Below, piece after piece: positions 10,771 to 19,812 of a DNA stretch of 64,000 nt. Positions within the stretch are counted from its first letter, which is position 1. Each line of letters opens with the position of its first letter. Source of the DNA: Lachnospiraceae bacterium (GTDB taxonomy: Bacteria > Bacillota > Clostridia > Lachnospirales > Lachnospiraceae); assembly GCA_024680815.1 (NCBI GenBank), contig JAILBQ010000073.1, forward strand, positions 1 through 64,000, written 5' to 3'. The translations under genes were made by a program, and so were the position numbers. Under the pieces are notes generated by a model that had not been told where the DNA came from, searched no databases, and saw only the letters and a list, made by a program, of their open reading frames with translations.

Positions 10771-11736
10771 TTATTCCTGAAAAAATACTAATTGCTTCCC
10801 GCGTTTTTCCGCCACGACGCGGCGGGGGAGCTTTAAATGTTTCCTTCCCTCACCGGCAGAAAGGCGGATGCAGTCCGAAATATGCACCCTGGCGAAATCT
10901 CCTGCCCCGCCTGCAGTGCGTTCCAGACATTTACGGACAACCTCCGAAGAGATTATCTCTTCCTCTTCCCGGAAAATCAGACAGCTGAGCGTTATTTCTC
11001 CGTCGCCCTCTTCGCAGTAACGTTCCCACGCCCTCTCTGTCTGTGCGTTAAGATAATTTTCCAGTTTCCGAAAATCCTCAGCGGCTTCGGCAATATGGCG
11101 GACAGCGGCGGAATTGATATTTTCCGCCAAAGGCAGAATCTTATTGCGGATCAGATTCCTTGCCATGGTATTGTCCGAATTGCTCCTGTCGGTTCGCCAG
11201 ACAAGCTCCCGTTCGTTTAAATATTCTTCGATTTCGGCCCGGCTTACCTCCAGAAGGGGCCGGACAATCCGCCCCCGCACGGGAGCCATTCCTTTAAAAC
11301 CCGAAAATGAGCTTCCACGGAAAAGATGGAAAAGAACCGTCTCCGCCAGATCTCCCGCATGATGGGCCACCGCAATGCGGTCGGAGTCTTCCTCCTCAAA
11401 GGCAGCATAACGAACCTTTCTGCCCGCTTCCTCCAACGAAAGCCCCTCTTTTTTCGCAATGGCGGGTACATCAGCGCTGACGATCCTTAAGGGAATATCG
11501 AGTCCGCTGCAAAGGCGGGAAACAAAATCCGCATCTTCTCTTGACTCTTCTCCGCGAATCCCGTGTTCTATGTGGATTGCTCTCAGGGTAATGCCCAGAA
11601 TTGCCTTCAGGTCATACAGCAAAAAAAGGAGGCACACAGAATCTGCTCCTCCCGAAACACCCGCCGAGACAGTAGCTCCCGGCGGAAACATATCGTGCGC
11701 TCTTATATAGCGCAGCACTTTTTCACTGACTGTCAT
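10771..11736 (-). CDS. tilS: tRNA(Ile)-lysidine synthetase
   Basis: 321 aa; SGGADS PP-loop, IEHGIRGEESREDADFV, 'HHAGDLAETVLFHLFRGS'. Confidence 0.95.
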   Translation of the reverse strand: MTVSEKVLRYIRAHDMFPPGATVSAGVSGGADSVCLLFLLYDLKAILGITLRAIHIEHGIRGEESREDADFVSRLCSGLDIPLRIVSADVPAIAKKEGLSLEEAGRKVRYAAFEEEDSDRIAVAHHAGDLAETVLFHLFRGSSFSGFKGMAPVRGRIVRPLLEVSRAEIEEYLNERELVWRTDRSNSDNTMARNLIRNKILPLAENINSAAVRHIAEAAEDFRKLENYLNAQTERAWERYCEEGDGEITLSCLIFREEEEIISSEVVRKCLERTAGGAGDFARVHISDCIRLSAGEGRKHLKLPRRVVAEKRGKQLVFFQE

Positions 11737-12040
11737 CAGGTTTAAAGAGAATCTCTCCGGGCTTTACCAGGCCGAAGGCAGATTCTGCCGTCTCCTCTAC
11801 AAACTGTCTCGTACCGGTATAGATCTTGTATTCACGAAGCTCCTTTGTCCGTTTTTTCTCATTTTCTATACCCTCGTTATATTCTTCTATCCGCGCCTCG
11901 AGCTCATGCTTTCTTTTAAGAAGAGAAGCGGAGTCCACTGCAATAATGGTTACAAACATCGCAACCACTACCGACACACACAGACAGGCAAGCCTGTTCT
12001 GTTTTTTCTTCCTGAAAGTAGCACCCGGCCGTTTTGACAT
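11723..12040 (-). CDS. DivIC/FtsB-type septum formation initiator
   Basis: 105 aa; basic N-terminus, one TM, coiled coil, 'AESAFGLVKPGEILF' tail. Confidence 0.8.
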   Translation of the reverse strand: MSKRPGATFRKKKQNRLACLCVSVVVAMFVTIIAVDSASLLKRKHELEARIEEYNEGIENEKKRTKELREYKIYTGTRQFVEETAESAFGLVKPGEILFKPDDSQ

Positions 12041-12107
12041 GGAATGAGCCTCCTTAAATCGTTTACATAAGTTTACCAGCTTTGACGTATAACGTCAAGC
12101 CGGACTC

Positions 12108-12347
12108 TCAAACGTACCGGATAAGCTCTTCCGCCTCTTCTTTTTTCACGGTTTCCGCGACCTTTATTACCTCAGCCTTCACTGTTCTGTTTCCGAAGGC
12201 AATCTCGATAATATCCCCGCATTTTACCTCCGTCCCGGCTTTTGCGGCTTTCCCGTTAAGCATAACCCTTCCCGCATCACAGGCTTCATTTGCAACGCTG
12301 CGGCGTTTTATGAGTCTGGATACCTTCAGGAATTTATCAAGCCGCAT
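12108..12347 (-). CDS. rqcP: S4-domain RNA-binding protein (RqcP/Hsp15-like)
   Basis: 79 aa; MRLDKFLKVSRLIKRRSVANEACDAGRVMLNGKAAKAGTEVK S4 motif; position between HU and divIC. Confidence 0.82.
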   Translation of the reverse strand: MRLDKFLKVSRLIKRRSVANEACDAGRVMLNGKAAKAGTEVKCGDIIEIAFGNRTVKAEVIKVAETVKKEEAEELIRYV

Positions 12348-12371
12348 GGAATCCTCCTTCTGACAGACAAA

Positions 12372-12395
12372 GTGCGGTGGCTTTCACCACCGCAC
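12372..12395 (-). terminator. Rho-independent terminator candidate downstream of HU
   Basis: GTGCGGTGG-6 nt-CCACCGCAC followed on the minus strand by TTTGTCTG. Confidence 0.6.
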
Positions 12396-12439
12396 CTGTA
12401 ATCATGGAAAACTGAAAAACTGTCATCCTTAACAGTTTC

Positions 12440-12718
12440 TTACTTCTTGTTTACAAGATCCTTAAGAGCTTTACCAGCCTTGAACTTAGGAGCCTTGGAA
12501 GCAGGAATGGACATCACGGCGCCGGTCTGAGGATTTCTTCCCTCTCTCTTTGCTCTCTTGGTAACTTCGAAAGTACCGAAACCGACAAGCTGAACCTTGT
12601 CACCCTTCTTAAGCTGTGCGGAAACCGTATCGGTGAAAGCCTTAAGAGCCTTCTCGGCATCCTTCTTGGAAAGACCGGCCTTATCAGCCATAGCAACAAC
12701 TAATTCTGTTTTGTTCAT
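12440..12718 (-). CDS. hup: HU family DNA-binding protein
   Basis: 92 aa; MNKTELVVAMADKAGLSKKDAEKAL...GFGTFEVTKRAKREGRNPQTG. Confidence 0.97.
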   Translation of the reverse strand: MNKTELVVAMADKAGLSKKDAEKALKAFTDTVSAQLKKGDKVQLVGFGTFEVTKRAKREGRNPQTGAVMSIPASKAPKFKAGKALKDLVNKK

Positions 12719-12787
12719 GTTGTGAACTCCTCCCTTGACATGAGTTTTTCTTCTGTTAATCCCGCGGCTTCTCTGCCGCTACAACTA

Positions 12788-12816
12788 TTTATAACCGTTT
12801 TAAGGGGCCTTGTCAA
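12788..12816 (-). promoter_or_regulatory. Sigma-A-type promoter for hup
   Basis: Minus strand TTGACA (12816-12811), 17-bp spacer, TATAAA (12793-12788). Confidence 0.7.
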
Positions 12817-12881
12817 GGAAAAAAGTCAAAAAAGGTTGATTTTTCAAGGTTTTTCGAGTTATGTATACTGAAAGTGCTTCG

Positions 12882-14243
12882 CTACAGCTCATTTACTCTT
12901 CCCGTGAACAGGATTACATTATCCGCCCGGTTTCTGATGGTAAATATAAAAGGCACGTCCGCCCGGAAGCGTATCGCCTCCGTCTCCGGCATCACCGCCG
13001 TAACTCCCATTGTTTCCTCAGTTACTGCGGCGGCCCGGCTTCCCTTTTCATCCACCTCCACTTTCGCGCGGTGAGCAATATCCGACAGATACAGATTTTC
13101 CGCGAACCCCGGGAATTTAGAGCCGGAAGAAACAAAAACCTCTTTCATTCCCAGCTTTTCCAGCGCCCCTTTAAGATTGTTAAAGGTTATATCCATGGTA
13201 TATTTCGGCACCGCCAGCTCTTTAAGCTCCTGCTCATTCGCGTCATCCAGCGCTTCAAAAAAGGCATCCTTCCCCTCCTCGTCAAGAGTCGTGAAAAGTG
13301 CAGTAATATCCTTTTCACCCTCCTTATTTTCGGGAATCAGTATGTCCATGACCAGATCCGGATTTTCATAAGGTATGGAAAGCGCAGTAATCCCGTCACG
13401 GGTAACAAGCTTATAGTATTCATCGGAAAGATGCATAAAATCAACGTCTCTGTCACCATGTTTCCCGTGAAACGTTTCGGAATATGTTTCCTCTTCCACA
13501 AACTTTTTCTGCCACTCGCCGTAGAAATAAACCGCATTGATGAGATCCATTACCGTCTCCTGACTTGCGACCGGCTCATAATCCGGAATCAGTCCTCCGG
13601 TTTTTTCCTTCACCCACCCGGATATTTTCTCCTTTGTTTTTTCGAGGTTTCCCGCAAAATCCACGGAAAAAACTTCAGCGTTATAGATTTTTTCCGCATC
13701 GGGTTTTACCGACTTTTCAAATTCCGGACTCATGGGGAGGGAGTCGGCAATCCAGAGAGAATTCGCTGTCGTAAGCTTCGCCTTTTCCGAAGAGGGATAA
13801 GCTGTAAAAGCACTCATTTCCCTGCAGAAAGCGTCGTAATCATCTATACCGAGAGCCCGGGTAAGCTCCGCTCTTGTGTCCTCCCCGGCTCCCAGCGCCG
13901 CCATCCCAAGGGCGGCTTCTATGCTGAAAGGGGAATAGAAGAGATTTCCCTCCGGCGTCTGGGTTTCAAAAAGCCTCCAGTTAAAGTGGTTTACCGCAGT
14001 TGATAAAGCCGTGCCCTCTCCCGCATCAGCTTCGGGTTCTTCAGAAGCAGGCTCCTCCGGCCTGACGGGCTCTTCCGCCGGCTCTTCTTCCGGCTCAATT
14101 ATAACCGGTTTCTTCTCTTCCTGCTTCATGGCAGGCTCCGGAACCTCTTCCGGAAAAGAGAATTCGTTGTCTTTCGATCTGCCGCAGCCCGAAAGGAGCG
14201 AAACAATAAGTGTTACGGCCAATATCTTCCAAATATTATTCAT
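12882..14243 (-). CDS. Serpin family lipoprotein
   Basis: 453 aa; lipobox LLSGC; C-terminal 'HRAKVEVDEKGSRAAAVTEE...FRADVPFIFTIRNRADNVILFTGRV' serpin hinge and signature. Confidence 0.93.
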   Translation of the reverse strand: MNNIWKILAVTLIVSLLSGCGRSKDNEFSFPEEVPEPAMKQEEKKPVIIEPEEEPAEEPVRPEEPASEEPEADAGEGTALSTAVNHFNWRLFETQTPEGNLFYSPFSIEAALGMAALGAGEDTRAELTRALGIDDYDAFCREMSAFTAYPSSEKAKLTTANSLWIADSLPMSPEFEKSVKPDAEKIYNAEVFSVDFAGNLEKTKEKISGWVKEKTGGLIPDYEPVASQETVMDLINAVYFYGEWQKKFVEEETYSETFHGKHGDRDVDFMHLSDEYYKLVTRDGITALSIPYENPDLVMDILIPENKEGEKDITALFTTLDEEGKDAFFEALDDANEQELKELAVPKYTMDITFNNLKGALEKLGMKEVFVSSGSKFPGFAENLYLSDIAHRAKVEVDEKGSRAAAVTEETMGVTAVMPETEAIRFRADVPFIFTIRNRADNVILFTGRVNEL

Positions 14244-15105
14244 GACTATCCTCCTTTTCTTCCGAAGCGGACAGCAGCGCCTGATACACCTCTCTCCGGG
14301 AGATTCCCCGTTCCAGAGCCACCTTCTTCATGGCGGCTTTCTTATCCATCCCTTCTTCCAGATAACGTGAAACATGTGCCTCAAGGGTCAGGCCTTCCCA
14401 ATCCCTTTTTTCATCCTTTAAAACATCCTCCCCGTCCGGGGGGGCGATAACAAGCACAAACTCACCTCTGGGCTCCGTGGTCCCGTAATAATCCAGGGCC
14501 TCCGGCAGGGTCATACGCAAAACCTCCTCGTGTTTTTTTGTCAGTTCCCTGCAAATGGCCAGTTCACGGGTTCCGAGATGCTCTGCAAGCTCTCTGAGAG
14601 TCTTCTTCAGATGGTGCGGGGCTTCGTAGAGCACAATGGTTCGCCTCTCCGCGGAAAGCTCCTTTATAATCTTCTTCCGGTCCCTGTTTTCCTGAGGCAG
14701 AAAACCCTCAAACACAAAGCGCCCGGAGGGAAGTCCCGAAACAGAAAGAGCGGTTACGACAGCCGAGGCTCCCGGCAGGGAAGTCACCGTGATGCCCGCT
14801 TCATGGCATTTTCTGACCAGCACCTCCCCGGGATCCGAAATAGCCGGAGTTCCGGCATCGGTTATCAGCGCAATATTCTTTCCCTCAAGAAGTCCGGCAA
14901 TCAGGGTATCCGCCTTTTCATATTTATTATGTTCATGGTAGCTGCAGAACGCCGTATGAATATCAAAACGGTTAAGAAGTCTCAAGCTTTCCCGGGTATC
15001 CTCCGCCGCAATGAGATCCGCGTTTTTAAGACACTCGACCACGCGCGGCGTCATATCACCGAGGTTTCCTATCGGCGTTGCGCAGACATACAGAATGCCT
15101 GCCAT
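14236..15105 (-). CDS. rsmI: 16S rRNA (cytidine1402-2'-O)-methyltransferase
   Basis: 289 aa; LYVCATPIGNLGDMTPR, AAEDTR, 'LITDAGTPAISDPG'. Confidence 0.96.
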   Translation of the reverse strand: MAGILYVCATPIGNLGDMTPRVVECLKNADLIAAEDTRESLRLLNRFDIHTAFCSYHEHNKYEKADTLIAGLLEGKNIALITDAGTPAISDPGEVLVRKCHEAGITVTSLPGASAVVTALSVSGLPSGRFVFEGFLPQENRDRKKIIKELSAERRTIVLYEAPHHLKKTLRELAEHLGTRELAICRELTKKHEEVLRMTLPEALDYYGTTEPRGEFVLVIAPPDGEDVLKDEKRDWEGLTLEAHVSRYLEEGMDKKAAMKKVALERGISRREVYQALLSASEEKEDSHE

Positions 15106-15127
15106 GTTTTACACCCCTGCGCGTTTC

Positions 15128-16060
15128 TCAACCGTCATTGAGTCTGGATTTTCCGTCCGAGAGCTCCATGCGCTCCAGTTCCTTTAAAGCCTTCTCTTCC
15201 TCTTCCTGATTCTCTCTCTGGTTCTGCCTGTTATTCTTCTTTCCTTTCCTGGGCTTAAACTTCAGCTCCTCGGCGTGATACTCTCTTAATTCCTTTTCGT
15301 CTCCCTCTTCTATAATAACCTTCACCAGCTGGCGGAGCACATTTACACTCTCCACCCTGCCCTTTAATCCCTCGGGTGTTTCGACGAAATCTCCCAGCCC
15401 CGGAAGCTTCCGGTTCAGATACCTGTAAGTTTCCTCTTCGTTTTTCAGACAGCACATAAGTCTTCCGCAGACACCGGAAATCTTGGAAGGATTAAGGGAA
15501 AGGTTCTGCTCCTTAGCCATTTTTATGGACACCGGGGCAAATTCCGAAAGAAAGCTCCGGCAGCAGAGTTCCCGCCCGCAGATTCCGTAACCGCCGAGGA
15601 TTTTTGTTTCATCCCTGACACCTATCTGTCTCAGCTCTATACGGGTCTTGAAAACTCCGGCAAGATCTTTGACCAGCTCTCTGAAGTCCACCCTCCCGTC
15701 TGCCGTAAAATAAAACAGAAGCTTATTGTTGTCAAAGGTATATTCCGCGCCAACCAGCTTCATTTCCAGGGAATGTTTCGCGATTTTTTCAAGACAGATC
15801 TGAAAGGCGTTTTTTCCTTTTTCCCGATTGGCCTTTTCCCGTTCCGTATCGGCTTCCGTAGCCAGACGTATAACTGTTTTTAAAGGCTGAACGATTTTTT
15901 CGTCCTCCACCTCCATGATATCGCTTACCACGTCGCCGTATTCCACGCCCCGGGCGGTTTCCACGATAACATGCTCGCCTTTTTTGATTTCAAGCTCCCC
16001 GGGAGAAAAGAAATAGATTTTTCCCGCCGTGCGGAACCTGACACCGATTACTTTTTCCAT
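15128..16060 (-). CDS. ricT: PSP1-domain protein RicT/YaaT
   Basis: 310 aa; 'GICGRELCCRSFL...KISGVCGRLMCCLKNEEETY' cysteine motifs. Confidence 0.93.
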   Translation of the reverse strand: MEKVIGVRFRTAGKIYFFSPGELEIKKGEHVIVETARGVEYGDVVSDIMEVEDEKIVQPLKTVIRLATEADTEREKANREKGKNAFQICLEKIAKHSLEMKLVGAEYTFDNNKLLFYFTADGRVDFRELVKDLAGVFKTRIELRQIGVRDETKILGGYGICGRELCCRSFLSEFAPVSIKMAKEQNLSLNPSKISGVCGRLMCCLKNEEETYRYLNRKLPGLGDFVETPEGLKGRVESVNVLRQLVKVIIEEGDEKELREYHAEELKFKPRKGKKNNRQNQRENQEEEEKALKELERMELSDGKSRLNDG

Positions 16061-16078
16061 AATAATATAACTCCTCCG

Positions 16079-17086
16079 CTAAACTTTCATGTCAGTCAAA
16101 GCGTCCCTTACGAGATCGATTAACAGCTCAAAACTTAAACCGGGGCTTACCCCCGCTCTTAATGACGCCTGTATTTCTTCAATGTAGTCCACTGTTTTCC
16201 GGAGCTCCTCATAGGAAAGCTTCCCGGCATAACGCATGATTTCCCGTCTTCCATGGGAAAACGTGAGTCCTTCCGCGTCTTCCGTCGCCTTATAGTACAG
16301 GACATCCCGAAACCATACCCGGAAAAAATCCAGATAGTCCGCTTCTTTTCCCTTATTATCGGCTATCAGTTTAAGGAAGGTGCGCTCATCCGAGGAAGAA
16401 AGTCTTTCCATCCGTGAAAGAAGCCGCACGCATTCCCTTAAGCATTCGGAAAACTCCTCCGATTCCGAAAGAAGCTCCGCCCTGCCGATGGAGCCCCGCG
16501 CAAAGGCAACGGCAAGATCCATGTCTCCTTCCGAAAGCTTTCCTTTTTCCCGTAAAATCCCCCGAAGAGTCCCGTTCGGCACAGGCTTTACCGAAAGGCA
16601 GATACAGCGGGACAGAATCGTCGGAAGGAGAGTTTCCCTGTTGTCTGCGAGAAGAATAATCACCGCATAGGAGGGCGGCTCCTCCAGGGTTTTTAAAAGG
16701 GCGTTCTGGGCCCCGGGGGTCATCATTGAAGCATCGGGAACAATGTATATCTTCCGGTTGGTCTGGTAGGGCTTTATCACGATATCATCATTTATTCCCT
16801 TTCTGACGTCGTTTACTCCGAAGCTTGTGGGCTTTTCATGCAGAACCGGCACTATATCCGGGTGGTTTTCCGTCTCAGCCATTTTGCAGGAACGGCATTC
16901 TCCGCAGGGATTTTCGCCGCCCCTTTCGCAACACAGGGCCGACGCGAATATCCGCGCCATAAATTTTTTTCCCGTATGCTTTTCCCCGGAAATCAGAATA
17001 GCGTGGGATATTTTGTTCTGCCTGATGGAGCGTCTGAAAAAGCTGACAATTTCCTCCTGTCCGACAATATCTTCAAATTTCAGCAT
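16079..17086 (-). CDS. holB: DNA polymerase III delta' subunit
   Basis: 335 aa; SHAILISGEKHTGKK, CGECRSCKM zinc module, 'NALLKTLEEPP'. Confidence 0.93.
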   Translation of the reverse strand: MLKFEDIVGQEEIVSFFRRSIRQNKISHAILISGEKHTGKKFMARIFASALCCERGGENPCGECRSCKMAETENHPDIVPVLHEKPTSFGVNDVRKGINDDIVIKPYQTNRKIYIVPDASMMTPGAQNALLKTLEEPPSYAVIILLADNRETLLPTILSRCICLSVKPVPNGTLRGILREKGKLSEGDMDLAVAFARGSIGRAELLSESEEFSECLRECVRLLSRMERLSSSDERTFLKLIADNKGKEADYLDFFRVWFRDVLYYKATEDAEGLTFSHGRREIMRYAGKLSYEELRKTVDYIEEIQASLRAGVSPGLSFELLIDLVRDALTDMKV

Positions 17087-17090
17087 ACCG

Positions 17091-17540
17091 TTACATAATC
17101 AGATCTATTAAAAGGCCGCGGATTTCCCCTATGGCGTTCATGATTGTCAGATTATCCTTTTCTTCTTTAACAAGCTCCGCCGCCAGCTTATCCAGGTTTT
17201 CATCCACCAGCCGTATAATGCCGTAAACCCGGTGCCTTCCCCGTCTGTCCAGAAAATTTTCTCTTTCAAACTGGTGTGAGCGGTTCAGTATTTCGTTTAA
17301 AAATCCCTTTACAAGCCCCCTGTATTTGCGCATATCATTTATATTCTTGCGCTTCTTTATCTTCTCGCCCTGCATCGTGATCTCTTCCATCATGGTTCTG
17401 AGGGCGTTTTGAAGATCCTTTTCCTCAATATGGCTTATCAGGGAAAATTTGAAATCCTCCCCGGTCTGGACCGCTTCTTTGGGCTGCTGGGTTTGAGACA
17501 CCTCCTGCACCCTTCCAATGCGAATATCAGACAACTCCAT
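17091..17540 (-). CDS. YaaR/DUF327 family protein
   Basis: 149 aa; adjacent to holB as in yaaR-holB-yaaT clusters; '[48 protein letters not shown]'. Confidence 0.85.
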   Translation of the reverse strand: MELSDIRIGRVQEVSQTQQPKEAVQTGEDFKFSLISHIEEKDLQNALRTMMEEITMQGEKIKKRKNINDMRKYRGLVKGFLNEILNRSHQFERENFLDRRGRHRVYGIIRLVDENLDKLAAELVKEEKDNLTIMNAIGEIRGLLIDLIM

Positions 17541-18135
17541 AGACGTTTTCCTCTTTTCTGATATAAGCCGACAGTTCCTTTAAGCATTCCGACAGAGCGT
17601 CATTACGGAAACGCCTTTCAATCCCCGCTTCCTTCAGACGTTCTTCCGAAAAATCCTCACAATCCGCTAAAAACCGGCGGCACATTTCCCTGTATTGCGG
17701 AATTTTTCTTTCTCTCTCCCGTTTCAGTGCCCTCTCCAGCCTGATTCCGTCGTCACATTCGATATAAAGCGGCTTAACGCACTCTGACCCGAAATAATTC
17801 CGCATCGAGAGAAACGATTCGGGCGTACCGATAACAAGCACTGCGCCGGCTTCGTCGAAAGAGCCGTCATCCACCGTAAAATATCGCCAGGGTCCCTGAA
17901 CCGTGTGGTACAGGCGTTCTTCTATGACCTTCCCTTCCTCGGAAAACCGCTTATAGGCCTCCTCATCCGTAAAATGATATTCAACGCCTTCCCTCTCCCC
18001 CTCACGCATGGGACGCGTGGTATAAAGAGTGCAGGTTCTGAGAGACAGGGCGGTATCCTCCAACAGCTTCCGGTAAATTGTGTCCTTCCCCGACGCGCTT
18101 TTTCCCATCAGGGTAAATATCCTAAGACGGCGCAC
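17527..18135 (-). CDS. Guanylate-kinase-like P-loop protein
   Basis: 202 aa; '[17 protein letters not shown]', '[18 protein letters not shown]'. Confidence 0.8.
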   Translation of the reverse strand: MRRLRIFTLMGKSASGKDTIYRKLLEDTALSLRTCTLYTTRPMREGEREGVEYHFTDEEAYKRFSEEGKVIEERLYHTVQGPWRYFTVDDGSFDEAGAVLVIGTPESFLSMRNYFGSECVKPLYIECDDGIRLERALKRERERKIPQYREMCRRFLADCEDFSEERLKEAGIERRFRNDALSECLKELSAYIRKEENVYGVV

Positions 18136-19264
18136 TCTTATCCAGCTCCTTCAGCGCTTCCGCAAGACGGATAAAGCCCTCTTCGGTATCCATTACGGTA
18201 GCAATGCCCAGACAGTAGCTTTCCGCGGAAAGCTCCATTTCTATCCTGTATCTCTCCCGGAGAAGTCCGGTAAGCCTGAATCCCCCTTCTCCTCCGGCAT
18301 AGATTAAAAGACGGGACGGATCAAAACCGCTTATCCCGTACTTACCGATAAGCTCCGGACCAAACAACCGCAAATTCCGAAGAGCATCCAAATCTCTCCG
18401 GAACACTTTCAGTCTCCTGTACATCTCCCGGAAAGCAGCTTCCCCCGTTTCCAGAAAGCGAAAGCAGCGCTCCATCCCCGCCATCAGCAGGTAGGAGGGG
18501 GAGGAGGTCTGGAATTTAAACAGAAAATCTCCGAGGGCTTCCGGAGACACCCGGTCGGAGCAGGAAAACATAAGGGCGGTCTGGGTCAGACTCGGCAGCG
18601 TCTTATGGAGACTCTCAATAACCACATCCGCTCCCTCGCCCACGGCATTCGGCGCATGCCATTCTTCCTCTGCCTTTTTATCAAAACCCAGGTGGGCTCC
18701 GTGCGCACTGTCCACAATAAGCGGAATATCCCTGCCGTGACAGAGCTCCGCTATGGAGCGGACATCGGACAGAAGCCCTTCATAGGAGGGTGAAGTCAGA
18801 AAAACCGCTTCCACCCCGGTTTCCCGGTTTAATGCCTCTTCAACCGCTTCGGGCGTGACAGCACCGAAAATCCCGTAAGGCTCTATCCTCTCCTGTCTGA
18901 AAAAACAAAGGCCTGCCCCCAGCAGGCTTGCCGCATTATACGCGCTTCTGTGAGAGTTTTTAGCCATCAGGAGCTTTCCCCCGGGACGAAGAGCGGCATG
19001 AAGGGCGCTTAAAACCCCGACAGTTGAACCGTTTACCAGAAGGAAGGCCCGCTTCGCCCCGTACAGCCGGGCAGCCTCTTCTTTCAGCTCCTCTAAAATC
19101 CCTTCATTTTCATACAGATTTCCGAAACCGCAGATTTCCGTTATATCCAGGGCGGAAGCTTCTTTAAGAAACGGATCTGTCAGCGCGCGTTTATGCCCCG
19201 GCATATGGAAAGGGTAGAGATCCCCGCCGGAAAGACGCATAAGCGCCTCATAGAGCTCTGCCAT
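18122..19264 (-). CDS. Orn/Lys/Arg decarboxylase-family PLP enzyme (YaaO-like)
   Basis: 380 aa; 'PFHMPGHKR', 'LLVNGSTVGVLSAL', 'DSAHGAHLGF', 'SLHKTLPSLTQTA' PLP-lysine site. Confidence 0.92.
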   Translation of the reverse strand: MAELYEALMRLSGGDLYPFHMPGHKRALTDPFLKEASALDITEICGFGNLYENEGILEELKEEAARLYGAKRAFLLVNGSTVGVLSALHAALRPGGKLLMAKNSHRSAYNAASLLGAGLCFFRQERIEPYGIFGAVTPEAVEEALNRETGVEAVFLTSPSYEGLLSDVRSIAELCHGRDIPLIVDSAHGAHLGFDKKAEEEWHAPNAVGEGADVVIESLHKTLPSLTQTALMFSCSDRVSPEALGDFLFKFQTSSPSYLLMAGMERCFRFLETGEAAFREMYRRLKVFRRDLDALRNLRLFGPELIGKYGISGFDPSRLLIYAGGEGGFRLTGLLRERYRIEMELSAESYCLGIATVMDTEEGFIRLAEALKELDKSAPS

Positions 19265-19269
19265 AATTT

Positions 19270-19812
19270 TTACGTCCGGATATGGTGAATAAAGGCGGCC
19301 GCGCGGGATAAAACCACGGAATTAACCGCCGCCTTATACAGCACGCGAACCGGTTTTTCAAGACGCTCCCGTGTAACAGTTTCCCTTGCGGAACATATTT
19401 TGTCCGCGATGGTCACAATCCAGGCTTCCCTGCATGCAGGCACTCTGGTAAGGTTTAAGGGAAACATATGCTTAAATATAATGTCCTTTTCCCTTTCGTT
19501 TAAATCGAAGTCCGTTTCGGCGTTTTTTAAAGCGCTTGCCGCATGCCTGAAGCCGTGAAGCCCCTCACAGGCTCCTTTTTCATGCCAATCATAGAGAAAG
19601 TAGTCATGAAGAAGGGCTCCCCGGACAAGGGAACGTTCATCACAGCCTATTCCGTGCCGCTGCAGAGCTTCTCCCATCTGAAGACTCAGAGCGGCCACGC
19701 TGATGCAATGCTTACGGACGCTGCATTTTCCGTGCTGAACATACCGGCTCTGCTGCCGGTGTCTTTCATTATTGAGAATGTCCCTTCCGTAGGCCTTGAT
19801 TTTTTCCGTCAT
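19270..19812 (-). CDS. HD-domain phosphohydrolase
   Basis: 180 aa; 'LVRGALLHDYFLYDW' HD motif, 'ADKICSARE'. Confidence 0.8.
   Translation of the reverse strand: MTEKIKAYGRDILNNERHRQQSRYVQHGKCSVRKHCISVAALSLQMGEALQRHGIGCDERSLVRGALLHDYFLYDWHEKGACEGLHGFRHAASALKNAETDFDLNEREKDIIFKHMFPLNLTRVPACREAWIVTIADKICSARETVTRERLEKPVRVLYKAAVNSVVLSRAAAFIHHIRT

Noticed and set aside
12861-14003. 380-aa plus-strand ORF
   Set aside because: Antisense to the well-supported serpin; basic, low-quality composition; no motif
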